Below are positions 8,565 to 17,545 of a DNA stretch of 64,000 nt, in pieces. The DNA is taken from NCBI RefSeq assembly GCF_003207895.1, contig NZ_NKUB01000013.1, forward strand, positions 1-64,000, given 5' to 3'. Numbering within the stretch: the first letter of the stretch is position 1; each line of letters starts with the position of its first letter. The notes beneath the pieces were generated by a model, which saw only the letters and a program-made list of their open reading frames with translations, was not told the origin of the DNA and made no database searches. Source of the stretch: Komagataeibacter swingsii. Lineage in GTDB: Bacteria > Pseudomonadota > Alphaproteobacteria > Acetobacterales > Acetobacteraceae. The translations under genes were made by a program, and so were the position numbers.

Positions 8565-9196
8565 TGCAGGCGGTCTGTCACGTCCTGGATGCCGTCCGGG
8601 TCTGCGGGCGCGGGTTGCGGCGCCCCCCCTTCCTCCGGTGTCAGGGGGGCGGCATAGGCCGGGTCTTCCTCGAATTTGGAGGCTACTTCGCGGATTTCAT
8701 CAAAACTGGCCTTGTACCAGTCCACCTGCGTATGGGTATGGCTGTTCACGACAAAGCTCAGGAACGCGGGGGCGGCGCTTTCCTCAATGCCATACAGCGC
8801 CTCATCCTCGCCGCCGCTGCCGCCTTTCGCATGGAAGACGAAGTGGCAGCTCACCGCATCCGTGTATCGCAGGAAGGTATGGTAAATGATGGTCGGCACG
8901 ATTTCATGCATGGCTTGCCCGATATAATAGGCAGGCTGCCTGCTGATGATCGCCGGCGTGACATTATCCAGTATCCCTTCGTTTTCCAGCGCGCTGGCAC
9001 TGTCGATAAAGCGGGACTGATTGATCGTGACCGTCACCCCGCACTGGCGCACGTGATAGGCGCTGGTGACCGTAATGCCGAATTTCTCGTAATCAGGCAG
9101 CTTGTTGAACGCGGTCGTGGCTGCATGGGCTGTTCCCATCTGCGCCAGCATGGCTGCCGCAAGCCATGCCGCACATCGTGGCATATGTTTACCCAT
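8561..9196 (-). CDS. Secreted protein of unknown function, translationally coupled to bluB
   Basis: A 211-residue protein with a signal peptide ending near GTAHAA (about 20-26). The mature part has two cysteines (QCGVT and VSCHF), a DEALYGIEESAAPAF segment and a Pro/Ala-rich C-terminus. I do not recognise the family. The start could be ATG 9196 or ATG 9184. It is upstream of bluB in the same orientation with a 4-bp stop/start overlap, so the two are co-transcribed, but no functional link to B12 is evident. Confidence 0.75.
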   Translation of the reverse strand: MGKHMPRCAAWLAAAMLAQMGTAHAATTAFNKLPDYEKFGITVTSAYHVRQCGVTVTINQSRFIDSASALENEGILDNVTPAIISRQPAYYIGQAMHEIVPTIIYHTFLRYTDAVSCHFVFHAKGGSGGEDEALYGIEESAAPAFLSFVVNSHTHTQVDWYKASFDEIREVASKFEEDPAYAAPLTPEEGGAPQPAPADPDGIQDVTDRLQ

Positions 9197-9339
9197 GTCC
9201 TTTCGCTGCTCCCCATGTGGCTGCCGGTCAGGTGTATTTTACGCTCCTGTCATGTGTCGTCCAATGAATATGGCGGCGCACCGGAATGCGCCGCCATATG
9301 ATCATGCGACAGGACCAGCCTGCCTGCGGGTCGGGACTG

Positions 9340-9567
9340 TCAGGTACGGTCCCAGCCCCGCAGCGCCTGCAGGGAGGGCGATCCCTCCATCCCCGCATGG
9401 CAGCCCGATGGCACGGCGACACTGGGCAGCGTCGCGAGCAGCATCATCCCCTGCCTGCGGTAGGCGGCCGCCACCCAGCCCACGACGCGCTGACGCATGG
9501 ACCGGATCGGAAGGGGATGGGAAGAAGGGGAAAATCCCACGGCGGGGACAGGAGAAAAACTACGCAT
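9340..9567 (-). CDS. Doubtful small ORF
   Basis: An open frame of 75 codons (or 52 from an internal ATG at 9498) containing VVGWVAAAYRRQGMMLLATLP. It has no clear Shine-Dalgarno sequence, no recognised domain and a composition close to the flanking DNA. It occupies part of the 558-bp gap between the gene ending at 8561 and the one ending at 9755. Nothing else was seen in that gap. Confidence 0.25.
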   Translation of the reverse strand: MRSFSPVPAVGFSPSSHPLPIRSMRQRVVGWVAAAYRRQGMMLLATLPSVAVPSGCHAGMEGSPSLQALRGWDRT

Positions 9568-9754
9568 CGAGGCGTTTCCCGTGAGCCTAGCGGGCGAGAC
9601 TGCCGCATGCTGCTCCTGCGCGCACGCTACGACGCAACCGGGGGGTTGGAAATACGATATTTTCGCAGTTTTTCAGGGCGATCCATGCTTTTTTCGCAAG
9701 GCTTATTCCGGCGGGTGTTGCATGGAAAAGACACCTGCCGGAAGCCTTGCCGGC

Positions 9755-10663
9755 TCAGATGCAGCCAACCTGCCACGACGCCCGCCATTCCTGTCCGGGC
9801 TGCAGGTGGAACACGCCCGGGCGCGTGGAAAAATCACCCCTGAACCCGACCGGGCTGGCCATGCCATGCCACGGTTCGATACACAGGAAACCCGCGCCGG
9901 GCTTCATCCATATGCCCAGTTGCGGGAAGCCTTCCCATGTCAGGCGCAGGCCCGGGCCACCGGGGATGCGATAGGCCAGTCCCGTGCTGGCGGGCCGGTC
10001 GAAAATCAGCGCGTCCGCCGCGAACAGGGAGTCGTCAAGATGCAGTACCCGCCCGGCAACCGGGGTGGAGAAGGATTCGGGCAGCAGCAGGCCATCCTTC
10101 AGGCGGCGCACGCCCTCAGGCTCCGGCTGGTCGAATTCAATGATATGCCGGTCCTTGGGCATATCGGCGGCCAGCGGCCATATGAAGGCGGGATGCGCCC
10201 CCAGCGACGCGGGCAGGACACGGCTCGCGTCGGGATTGGTCACGCAGTACCCGACCCGCAGCCTGCCCTGTTCGATGCGGTATTCGATGACAAGGCTGAA
10301 GGCGAAGGGATAGATCCGGCGCGTGGCGTCGGTGTCGCACAGTTCAAGGCGGCAGCCCGTCTCGTCACGTTCCAGCCAGCGGAAGGTGCAGTCCCGGGCA
10401 AACCCGTGCTGGGTCATGCGGTACGCCTGCCCGTCCACCCACGCCGTATCATCCACCAGCCGCCCCACAATGGGAAACAGCACGGGTGAATGCCGACGCC
10501 ACGGGTCCCCCCCGCCCCATAGCAGGTCACGCCCGCCCGCGCGCAGGGCGCACAGTTCCGCCCCGTGGGCACGCACGCTAGCCGCGAGTCGGCCATCGCC
10601 AAATGTATGGGTGTCTTCCGTCATGCTGGTGGCTCCATCCGTTTTCATGATGGCGCCTACCAT
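9755..10663 (-). CDS. Aldose 1-epimerase family protein (cytosolic, LacX/YeaD-like)
   Basis: A 302-residue mutarotase-fold protein without a signal peptide. Recognisable segments are LLWGGGDPWRRHSPVLFPIVGRL, GFARDCTFRW, SLGAHPAF (catalytic-region His) and CIEPWHGMASP. Members interconvert anomers of sugars or sugar phosphates; the substrate here is unknown. Starts at 10663 (GTG-like), 10648 and 10624 are possible, the last giving MTEDTHTFGDGRLAASV. A second, secreted epimerase lies at 22748-23947. Confidence 0.8.
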   Translation of the reverse strand: MVGAIMKTDGATSMTEDTHTFGDGRLAASVRAHGAELCALRAGGRDLLWGGGDPWRRHSPVLFPIVGRLVDDTAWVDGQAYRMTQHGFARDCTFRWLERDETGCRLELCDTDATRRIYPFAFSLVIEYRIEQGRLRVGYCVTNPDASRVLPASLGAHPAFIWPLAADMPKDRHIIEFDQPEPEGVRRLKDGLLLPESFSTPVAGRVLHLDDSLFAADALIFDRPASTGLAYRIPGGPGLRLTWEGFPQLGIWMKPGAGFLCIEPWHGMASPVGFRGDFSTRPGVFHLQPGQEWRASWQVGCI

Positions 10664-10685
10664 GCACGATCAGGGGGCGACCTGC

Positions 10686-11192
10686 CTATTCATGTGAAGC
10701 AGGGATGGTCGCCGGAGACGGGGGGGCGGATGCGGTCTTTGCGTCGGGCGTCAGGCTTATGGTCAGGCGTTCGACGGAAAACGCCAGTCGCGCGCCGCTG
10801 CTGCGCGACGTGAACTTGATATAGATCCCGTTGTTGTTTTCCATGACGGCGCCGCCCTTCCCCGCGCCAACCGTCGCCTCGCCCTGGACGGACCAGTATG
10901 TGCCTTCGATATCCTGGATGCGGTACAGGTTATAGACGGTGCCAGTGGCACGGGTTTTGGAAAAGCCGATGGCCGCGCCCGAGCCGCCACGGATGCGGAA
11001 AGGATAGTCGTGTCCTTCAAACGTCAGGACCCCTTTCCCCCATGACATGCCCGCCCCCAGATCGGCGGCTGACAGGGTAAAGGCGACCGTCGCCGTATGT
11101 TCACCCAGCGCATCCACCGCATGGGCACAGGTGAAAGGCACGATACCGGACAGGGACACAGCCGCCACGGCGGCCAGAGATACTAGGCGCAA
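10686..11192 (-). CDS. Secreted protein of unknown function
   Basis: A 168-residue protein with a signal peptide (about 1-25, ending CAHAVDA). The mature chain is Gly- and beta-rich, with GVLTFEGHDYPFRIRGGSG, AIGFSKTRATGTVYNLYRI and AVMENNNGIYIKF. This is the pattern of a small periplasmic beta-barrel or YSC84-like domain, but I cannot name a family. It lies 23 bp upstream of the epimerase in the same orientation and may share its transcript. Confidence 0.7.
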   Translation of the reverse strand: MRLVSLAAVAAVSLSGIVPFTCAHAVDALGEHTATVAFTLSAADLGAGMSWGKGVLTFEGHDYPFRIRGGSGAAIGFSKTRATGTVYNLYRIQDIEGTYWSVQGEATVGAGKGGAVMENNNGIYIKFTSRSSGARLAFSVERLTISLTPDAKTASAPPSPATIPASHE

Positions 11193-11335
11193 AAGCGAAC
11201 TCCATGACTTCTGGCGGGCAGGGTCGCCCCGGGTCCTTACGTAACGGACATAATTTCCATGTCACCATTGCACTGTGCCGCACAAATAGCAGCCATGCAA
11301 ACTATATCATGGACATGATCCCAATGGGTTGCGGT

Positions 11336-11773
11336 TTATTTTCCCCCGCCGGGGCGAACGGGCGCAAGCTGGGCGCGGGCCTCGCCATTGGGCTGGGCGG
11401 CAGTGTGCAGGTTGACGTAAACCTGACCATCCTGAAGGGCCTGCGCCTGTTCGGCCGACAGCAGGACGGACCCGTGCTGGCCGGATTTATAGGGGCTGGG
11501 AATGGGCACCAGCACGCCGGCTTCCTCGCCAGCCGGGGCGGGACCATGGAAATGGGCGGCGACCACCGGGCCGCTCAGCCCCGTCCAGGTCAGGGTATAT
11601 TTCACAAGGTTCGTGCGCGTATTCAGCGTCGCCTGCACGGTGCCATCGGGCTGGCTGGTCGTGCCATGTTCAGGGGTGAAATGCCCTTCCAGACGCACGG
11701 TGGCCGCAAGGGCGGGTGACGCCACCACGATGCTGGCGGCGACAAGGGCGGGCAGGGCGGGAAAACGGATCAT
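11336..11773 (-). CDS. Secreted CHRD-domain protein
   Basis: A 145-residue exported protein with a signal peptide (MIRFPALPALVAASIVVASPALA) followed by one CHRD domain. The evidence for CHRD is LNTRTNLVKYTLTWTGLSG, AAHFHGPA and GQVYVNLHTAAQPNGEARAQL. CHRD domains occur in extracellular proteins and their role in bacteria is not defined. Start ATG 11773 is preceded by GGAGGT at good spacing, so the longer frame to 11914 was rejected. Confidence 0.85.
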   Translation of the reverse strand: MIRFPALPALVAASIVVASPALAATVRLEGHFTPEHGTTSQPDGTVQATLNTRTNLVKYTLTWTGLSGPVVAAHFHGPAPAGEEAGVLVPIPSPYKSGQHGSVLLSAEQAQALQDGQVYVNLHTAAQPNGEARAQLAPVRPGGGK

Positions 11774-11979
11774 GTCGACCTCCATCACAGGCTGGGCCTG
11801 CGAAAATGTTCTGTTGCTGAAGTCATGGATAACGCAGCGAATGCCTGATTGGGTGCATGATCCCTGACAGGGCGCAACACAAAACATGATCGGGCGAAGG
11901 GGCCGGTCCCGCATCCGGTGGACGGGAAGCTGTTTGCAAGGCCAGCCGGGGAAACCGCCTGCAATCCAGGGTCGTTTCG

Positions 11980-12017
11980 GGTGAGGCTTTTTGCGAAAAG
12001 CTTCGGGGAATGCCGCC
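11980..12017. repeat. Degenerate copy of the three-stem intergenic repeat
   Basis: GGTGAGGCTTTTTGCG then AAAAGCTTCGGGGAATGCCGCC aligns to the first hairpin and linker of the repeat (compare 37074-37110). The outer stem and second hairpin are missing. It lies downstream of the small gene at 12023. Confidence 0.5.
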
Positions 12018-12022
12018 CGTGG

Positions 12023-12145
12023 CTACCAGGGATGGGAATCGGAAATGAAACGCCCGGCATCGGTAATCATGCCAAAGGCGTAATAACAGGCTGCAACCCC
12101 CAGCAGCATCAGCAGGCCGGACATAATGATACGCATCCATGCCAT
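12023..12145 (-). CDS. Possible 40-residue membrane protein
   Basis: The frame starts MAWMRIIMSGLLMLLGVAAC and ends HPW before TAG. It has one clear transmembrane segment (about 5-25) and a short polar tail. It fills the gap downstream of the SDR gene in the same orientation. The ribosome binding site is weak, so this could be chance. Confidence 0.4.
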   Translation of the reverse strand: MAWMRIIMSGLLMLLGVAACYYAFGMITDAGRFISDSHPW

Positions 12146-12183
12146 GTGCCATTGCCACGCCGGGGTTGCAAGGGCAGTACGCG

Positions 12184-13188
12184 CTAGCCCACGCCCGTCC
12201 CGCCGGCGGCGCCATAGACTTGGCCCGTGATGTAGCTGGCCTCCGACGCGGCCAGCAGGACATAGACCGGGGCCAGTTCCACCGGCTGCCCCGCGCGGCC
12301 CATCGGGGTCTCGGCGCCAAAATTGTGTATGTTTTCCTCCGTCTGGCCGCCACTCACCTGCAGCGCGGTCCAGAACGGGCCGGGGGCCACCGCATTGACG
12401 CGGATGCCACGGTGGACCATCTGCTTGGCCAGCGACTTGACGAAGGCGACGATCGCCCCCTTGGTCGCGGAATAATCCAGCAGGATTTCCGACGGGCTGA
12501 ACGCATTGACCGACGCCGTGGCGATGATCGCGCCCCCGCGCGGCATGAGCGGGATGGCCGCCTTGCTCAGGTAAAACAGCGCGTAGATATTGGTGCGGAA
12601 GGTCTCGTCAAACTGTTCGTCGCTGATATCAAGGATACTGTCCTGATGGCGCTGGCGACCGGCATTGCTGACCAGTATGTCCAGCCCGCCCAGTTCCCGG
12701 TGCGCGCGCTGCACCAGGGTATCGCAGTATTTGCGGTTCCGCAGGTCACCGGGCAGGGCCACGGCCTTGCGCCCGGCCGCGCGGATCAGGGCGATGACTT
12801 CGCGCGCGTCGGGTTCCTCGGCTGGCAGGTAGGCAATCGCGACATCCGCCCCCTCACGCGCATAGGCGATGGCGGCTGCGCGACCGATGCCAGAATCGCC
12901 GCCGGTAATCAACGCCTTGCGCCCCGCCAGCCTGCCGGAACCACGATAGCTGGTTTCCCCATGGTCGGGCCGTGGCGTCATCTTGCCTGCAAGGCCGGGC
13001 CAGGGCTGTGACTGCTGGGGAAAAGGCGGGCGGGGATAGGCGTTTTCCGGGTCCACCAGCGCGGGTGTGGGGGCCGCCATTTCCGCGGCGCGGGACCGGC
13101 TGGCGCCAGCGGCGGTGACAAGGCCGGCCGCCGCCACCCCTGTCAGGATCTGGCGGCGGGATGAAGTATGGCTGTTATCATCTGGCAT
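12184..13188 (-). CDS. Tat-targeted short-chain dehydrogenase/reductase
   Basis: A 334-residue classical/extended SDR. The N-terminus has a twin-arginine signal, SSRRQILTGVAAAGLVTAAG, ending near SRAAEMAA. The SDR core shows the cofactor motif TGGDSGIGRA, LVSNAG, the catalytic Ser in ATASVNAF, and YSATK. It resembles the YhdF/YghA group that acts on alcohols or sugars, but the substrate is unknown. Export through Tat implies folding with NAD(P) in the cytoplasm. ATG 13188 is preceded by GGGAG. It precedes RidA's gene region with a 110-bp gap. Confidence 0.85.
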   Translation of the reverse strand: MPDDNSHTSSRRQILTGVAAAGLVTAAGASRSRAAEMAAPTPALVDPENAYPRPPFPQQSQPWPGLAGKMTPRPDHGETSYRGSGRLAGRKALITGGDSGIGRAAAIAYAREGADVAIAYLPAEEPDAREVIALIRAAGRKAVALPGDLRNRKYCDTLVQRAHRELGGLDILVSNAGRQRHQDSILDISDEQFDETFRTNIYALFYLSKAAIPLMPRGGAIIATASVNAFSPSEILLDYSATKGAIVAFVKSLAKQMVHRGIRVNAVAPGPFWTALQVSGGQTEENIHNFGAETPMGRAGQPVELAPVYVLLAASEASYITGQVYGAAGGTGVG

Positions 13189-13298
13189 GGTGGTCTGCTC
13201 CCTGTCGTGGGCGGGTCCATGGGATCACGTTCACGACTCTGAACAGCCCGCCCATCCCGACGGTTGCATGAAAACCGGCCTTCTGGGCCGCCCGCAGG

Positions 13299-13649
13299 TC
13301 AGGGCAGGGCTGCAATCCCGGTGATTTCGACCTTCCAGCACGGATCGGCCAGACGGGCTTCCACCGTTGCGCGGGCGGGTTTGGCGGCCGGGTCCAGCCA
13401 TGCGTCCCATGCGCGGTTCATCGCGGCCATGTCGCCCATGTCGCTGAGGAAAACCTGCACCGACAGCAGGCGCGCCTTGCTGGTCCCCGCTTCCGCCAGC
13501 AGGGCGTCGACCTGGCGCAGGATGTCGGCTGTCTGGCCTTCGGCATCAAGGGTGGGATCATCGGCCACCTGCCCGGCCAGATACACGGTATGCCCGTGCA
13601 CGACGGCGCCGGTCAGGCGTTCCTCAGGTTGCAGGCGTTTGATGGTCAT
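13299..13649 (-). CDS. RidA-family protein
   Basis: A 116-residue YjgF/YER057c/UK114-fold protein with VVHGHTVYLAGQVADDPTLD, LLSVQVFLSD and RATVEARLADPCWKVEI. RidA members hydrolyse reactive enamine/imine intermediates from amino-acid metabolism. The usual C-terminal arginine region (around RATVEA) is present. The start ATG 13649 has AAGGAG six bases upstream. Confidence 0.88.
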   Translation of the reverse strand: MTIKRLQPEERLTGAVVHGHTVYLAGQVADDPTLDAEGQTADILRQVDALLAEAGTSKARLLSVQVFLSDMGDMAAMNRAWDAWLDPAAKPARATVEARLADPCWKVEITGIAALP

Positions 13650-13688
13650 GGATGGCTCCTTCGGGCTGGTGCTGGTGCTGGTGCGGGT

Positions 13689-15833
13689 TCATGCCCGGCC
13701 CGGTCGGGTGCGCGAATCGGGCGGGACGTGGAAACGGTGGGTAATATCAAAAAACCGGGCATGGGCCACAAGCTCGCGCACCAGTATTTCCAGATAGGCG
13801 ACACTCCACCCCAGGTCGAGGCGACGCGACAGGTTCGCTTCCGTCGCCACACGCGCCCGCACGCAGGCCAGCGCGTTTGCCGTCATGTGGGCCAGACCGG
13901 CAGGCGGCTGGCCCCGCCATGTGGCGAAGCCCGCAATCGTGCGTTCCACCGCCTGCCGGGCATCGGGCGGCAGGCTGCCACGCTCCAGCATGCGCCGCAG
14001 CCGGATCAGGTTCAGCCCCACGGTCATGGCCGCCAGCACGCCATCCAGATAGGCGTTGGTCTGGATATCCGACATGGAGGCGGAATGGCGGACCAGGCGT
14101 GCGAAACGCGCGGTCAGCACATTCACCCATGCACCAGTATCGGGAAGGGCGGGCGCGCGGGCGATGCGGCGCAGGTCAGCCACCATCTGGCGGCGCATGC
14201 GCCAGCGTTCCGTGTCCTGGTCAAACGGCAACACCAGCCGGAACACCAGCACGCTGCACCATATCCCCAGGACGACCGCGCTGTTGGTATTGAAAAAGGT
14301 CAGTTCGTCCAGCCGCGACTGGTTGCCGGGATAGACCATGAAGGGCAGGAAATTGTTATAGGGCGCGGCCGTGCCCACCGTGCGGGCATCACGCAGTGCA
14401 AGCCCGCCCACCATCATGGGCACGAACAGGGACGCAACCAGCGTTTCCCACACCGCCTGCCGGGGCAGCACGACAAAGGTCAGGACAGCCGCCACCACCA
14501 CCGCCCAGACCGCGCCGCGCAGGAAGCCGAGGCTGTCCTGCACCGGGTTTTCATTCGCGGCAAAACGGCTGCAGGTCACCACCACGAACATGGCGAAAGT
14601 CGGCCCGTCGGGCCAGCCCGTCACTTCCCACACCAACCCGCCCACCAGGACCGCGCCCGCTGAACGCACGCCGTTATGCCAGGCATCCGTCCGGTCGCGC
14701 CATGGCGGGGTGGAAAAGTGGAAATGGTCATGGGCCGGGGCCACCTGCGTCGCCGCCAGATGCGCCAGCGCCGCATCCAGCCGGACCAGCAGCACCCCGA
14801 GCGAGGCATTGAGGATATACCCGTCCAGCAGCGCCTGCGACCCGGCTTCATCCACGCGCACGGGGCCGCTGACGGCAATGATGTCATTGACCAGCTGCTG
14901 GCGGCATTCCGCCCCCAGCATGCGGATGCGCGCGCGCAGGCCCGGCACGGCGGCGACGGGATCGGGACCGTCCATCCGCGCCTGAAGATCGGCAAACAAT
15001 GTTTTTGCCGTAGCCAGCGGCGTGATGAAACCGGGCGGCACGCCACCTGCCTCGCGTATGCGCGCGGCCAGCCCCAGCCCGCGCGACATCACCACCGCGA
15101 CCGCCGCCAGCGCCGCACGCGCGTGGTCGCCGGCATGGGTGCGGTGCTGCATTTCCACCTCACTGAACTCGATCTGGTCTGAAATGGAAAAGACGGACCC
15201 CAGCAGCGTGCGCGAGCGCAGGAACCCGGAATCCCGTCCCGCCATCATGCCCGTCAGGGCCTGCGCCGCCTGTCCCACGCCAGCCGCGACGCGGCGCGTG
15301 ATCTCCCTGTGCGCGACATCGACCAGATTGGGCGCGAACACCGACGCTAGCCCGCTTTCACACAGGATGCCAAGAAAGATGTAGGTTGAACGCGACATGG
15401 CGATGGCGAACACATCACGCGGATCATCCGCCGCATTCAGGGCAATCAGGCCACTGGTGAACGCCATGAGCACCAGCGCATAGGAATGGAAATTGCGCAG
15501 GAAGGTCGCAAGCCCGCAGCATATTCCCACCCAGACCGCCAGCACCGGAAAAAACAGCCACGACGACTGTGGCAGGGCCGCGATCAGCGCCACGCCCACC
15601 ACGGCGCCACACACCGTGCCCAGCAACCGCCACCGCGCCTTGGACATGCTCTGGCCGCGCGAATTCTGCGCCACGATCCATGTGGTCATGGCCGCCCATT
15701 GCGGGTCGTCCATTTCCATCCACAGGGCAAGGACCAGCGCCAGCAGGGCCGCGATGGTGGTGCGGAGCGCAAAGCCGAAATCCGCCGCACGCGGGGCATA
15801 CAGCCACCGGAAACGACGCAGGAAGCCACCCAT
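13689..15833 (-). CDS. FUSC-family inner-membrane transporter (orphan)
   Basis: A 714-residue protein with two blocks of hydrophobic segments, each followed by a cytoplasmic domain, as in AaeB/FusC exporters of aromatic acids. The first block begins FGFALRTTIAALLALVLALW with QNSRGQSMSKARWRLLGT; the second lies around residues 370-520. No partner periplasmic adaptor is adjacent, unlike the operon at 37165-40382. The frame extends to a GTG at 15893, but ATG 15833 gives the family-typical N-terminus. Confidence 0.82.
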   Translation of the reverse strand: MGGFLRRFRWLYAPRAADFGFALRTTIAALLALVLALWMEMDDPQWAAMTTWIVAQNSRGQSMSKARWRLLGTVCGAVVGVALIAALPQSSWLFFPVLAVWVGICCGLATFLRNFHSYALVLMAFTSGLIALNAADDPRDVFAIAMSRSTYIFLGILCESGLASVFAPNLVDVAHREITRRVAAGVGQAAQALTGMMAGRDSGFLRSRTLLGSVFSISDQIEFSEVEMQHRTHAGDHARAALAAVAVVMSRGLGLAARIREAGGVPPGFITPLATAKTLFADLQARMDGPDPVAAVPGLRARIRMLGAECRQQLVNDIIAVSGPVRVDEAGSQALLDGYILNASLGVLLVRLDAALAHLAATQVAPAHDHFHFSTPPWRDRTDAWHNGVRSAGAVLVGGLVWEVTGWPDGPTFAMFVVVTCSRFAANENPVQDSLGFLRGAVWAVVVAAVLTFVVLPRQAVWETLVASLFVPMMVGGLALRDARTVGTAAPYNNFLPFMVYPGNQSRLDELTFFNTNSAVVLGIWCSVLVFRLVLPFDQDTERWRMRRQMVADLRRIARAPALPDTGAWVNVLTARFARLVRHSASMSDIQTNAYLDGVLAAMTVGLNLIRLRRMLERGSLPPDARQAVERTIAGFATWRGQPPAGLAHMTANALACVRARVATEANLSRRLDLGWSVAYLEILVRELVAHARFFDITHRFHVPPDSRTRPGRA

Positions 15834-16110
15834 GACGTCAGGCACGCAGGCAGCGGAGCATCGGGCTGCCGCCATGCGGGCGGGTGGTATCACGCGATCG
15901 TGTCATCCATCCCGAATGACAAGAATGCCGCGATAAATCCATGCGTTATAACATGAATAGTTTTTCATGATACGGCCCGGCCCTGTGGCCACGGGGCAGG
16001 CTTGCAGCCCTATCCGGAAACTGTCTGGAAAACCCGCTTATGGAACAGCCCACAAATCTTCACGGGCTGCTTTACCGGGGGCACCCATAAAATATTTTGA
16101 AAATCCATGA

Positions 16111-16133
16111 TGTCTTTGGTGAAGTTTTTTTCA
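16111..16133. repeat. Left part of a three-stem repeat split by an IS
   Basis: TTTGGTGAAGTTTTTTTCA matches the start of the repeat (compare 37071-37089). It stops exactly where the inverted repeat of the IS begins at 16134. The remainder continues on the other side of the IS (16954-17009). A short similar tract (GGCACCCA then TAAAATATTTT) at about 16079 may be a further decayed fragment. Confidence 0.7.
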
Positions 16134-16953
16134 GGGCCTGTTGGGAATTATGCTTTTCTGAGGCATCTGGATGTGATTCAAGGTCTGTATGGATCGCTTC
16201 ATACTGACGGATGCCCAATGGGCGAAAATGGAACCACTGTGCCTTGGCAAGAAGACGGATCGGGGCCGCAGCGGGAAGGATAATCGCCTTTTCATCGAGG
16301 CGGTCTTGTGGATTGCGCGGACCAGCAGTCTATGGCGGGATCTGCCGACATATTTCGGACATTGGAACTCGGTCTACTCGCGCTACAGCGACTAGATGAA
16401 AGCCGGGGTTTTCCAACGAATTTTCGAGGCCGTCTCGGACGACGCCGACATGGAATACGCGATGATCGACGGCACGGTGGTGCGGGTTCACCGTCATGGC
16501 CAAGGCGCAAAAGGGGGACCCGAAATCAGGCGATCGGACGCAGTGTGACGGGATGGTCGACCAAGATCATCGCCATGACCGACGCCTTGGGTAACCTGGT
16601 CCGCTTCACCCTTATCCCCGGCCAGCATTACGACACGGTTGGGGTTGCGCCCCTTCTTGAACCGGCCGATTTCGGGGCATTCTTGCCGACAAGGCATTTG
16701 ATGTGCACTGGATTGTGGACAGCATACGCGCGCAAGGCGCCTGTGTGGTCATTCCCCAGCGCAAAAACCGCCTCGACAGACGCCCGTTCGATAAAGCCCT
16801 GTTCAAAGCGCGCCATCTTGTCGAGAACTTCTTCTGCAAACTCAAGGAGTTCAAGCGCATCGCCATGCGCAGCGACAAGACAGACAGGTCATTCTCAGCC
16901 ATGATCTATCTCGTGGCCGCAGTCATCAATTCACGCTAATCCCCAACAGGCCC
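16134..16953 (+). mobile_element. IS5-family insertion sequence inserted in a three-stem repeat
   Basis: Perfect 12-bp inverted repeats GGGCCTGTTGGG (16134-16145) and CCCAACAGGCCC (16942-16953) bound an 820-bp element. The transposase has one nonsense mutation and two frame changes. The flanks (TTTTTTCA and TGCTAAAA) show no obvious target duplication. The ends resemble those of the IS at 103-945. Confidence 0.85.
16189..16939 (+). pseudogene. IS5-family transposase, decayed
   Basis: The frame starts MDRFILTDAQWAKMEPLCLG and reads to TAG at 16393-16395, where the family normally has Trp. It continues in the same frame (FQRIFEAVSDDADMEYAMIDGTVVR, first catalytic Asp). Near AAAAGGGGG (16509-16517) the homology shifts -1 to NQAIGRSVTGWSTKIIAMTDA. 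Near 16678 it shifts again to GILADKAFD (second Asp) and RHLVENFFCKLKEFKRIAM (Glu), ending at 16939. The first shift may be the programmed one; the nonsense codon and second shift are lesions. Confidence 0.8.
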
Positions 16954-17009
16954 TGCTAAAAGCTTCGAAGAACGCCGCCTTTTTGGAAAAAGGCGGCGCC
17001 CGAAAACTT
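16954..17009. repeat. Right part of the three-stem repeat split by an IS
   Basis: AAAAGCTTCGAAGAACGCCG continues into the second hairpin (GCCGCCTTTTT then GGAAAAAGGCGGC) and ends CCGAAAACTT (17000-17009). Together with 16111-16133 it rebuilds a nearly complete element, apart from a few bases next to the IS. Confidence 0.75.
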
Positions 17010-17048
17010 TTATTACTTTCTATCCGCGTATCGGATGGGAAAAATCCC

Positions 17049-17444
17049 TTATTTCCCGCTGGGGTGCGTCTTCAGCCATGCGTCATAGCGGCGCTTGTCC
17101 AGGCAGTAGGCCAGGTTCTTGTACAGCTGGATGTGACGGATATGCGTCACGTCCTCCTGGCAGGTGATCTTGTCGCTGTCCTGGTACTCGTCCCATGCGG
17201 GTTGCAGGACCAGCGCACGCTCCTTTTCGCGCGTGACGCAGGCATTGGTGACGTCGTCGCCGAATTCCGTCGTGCAGTCGTCAACGATCGGATAGTTGGG
17301 GAATGTCAGCGCGGGCGCGGGCAGCTTTACTTCGGGGCGGATGTAGAGCGAGTCCAGTTCCCCCTCCGGCACCTCGGCGTGTGCCATGGGGGCGGCGCCG
17401 GCTGCCAGCACGCCCAGCAGGGCACAGGTAATGATCTTTTTCAT
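17049..17444 (-). CDS. Secreted Cys-containing protein of unknown function
   Basis: A 131-residue protein with signal peptide MKKIITCALLGVLAAGAAPMAHA. The mature part has four cysteines (DDCTTE, NACVTR, ITCQED and AYCLDK) that could form two disulfides in the periplasm, and a basic C-terminus. No family is recognised. ATG 17444 gives the signal peptide, so the longer frame to 17576 was rejected. Confidence 0.75.
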   Translation of the reverse strand: MKKIITCALLGVLAAGAAPMAHAEVPEGELDSLYIRPEVKLPAPALTFPNYPIVDDCTTEFGDDVTNACVTREKERALVLQPAWDEYQDSDKITCQEDVTHIRHIQLYKNLAYCLDKRRYDAWLKTHPSGK

Positions 17445-17545
17445 GTCTGTATGCCTTTGTTCAGAACGGGATATGGCGGTCATGTGGCGAATGTGGCCCT
17501 GCCGTCGCGCCATGCCAAGGGAAACGGATAAACCGGCATGTGGAT

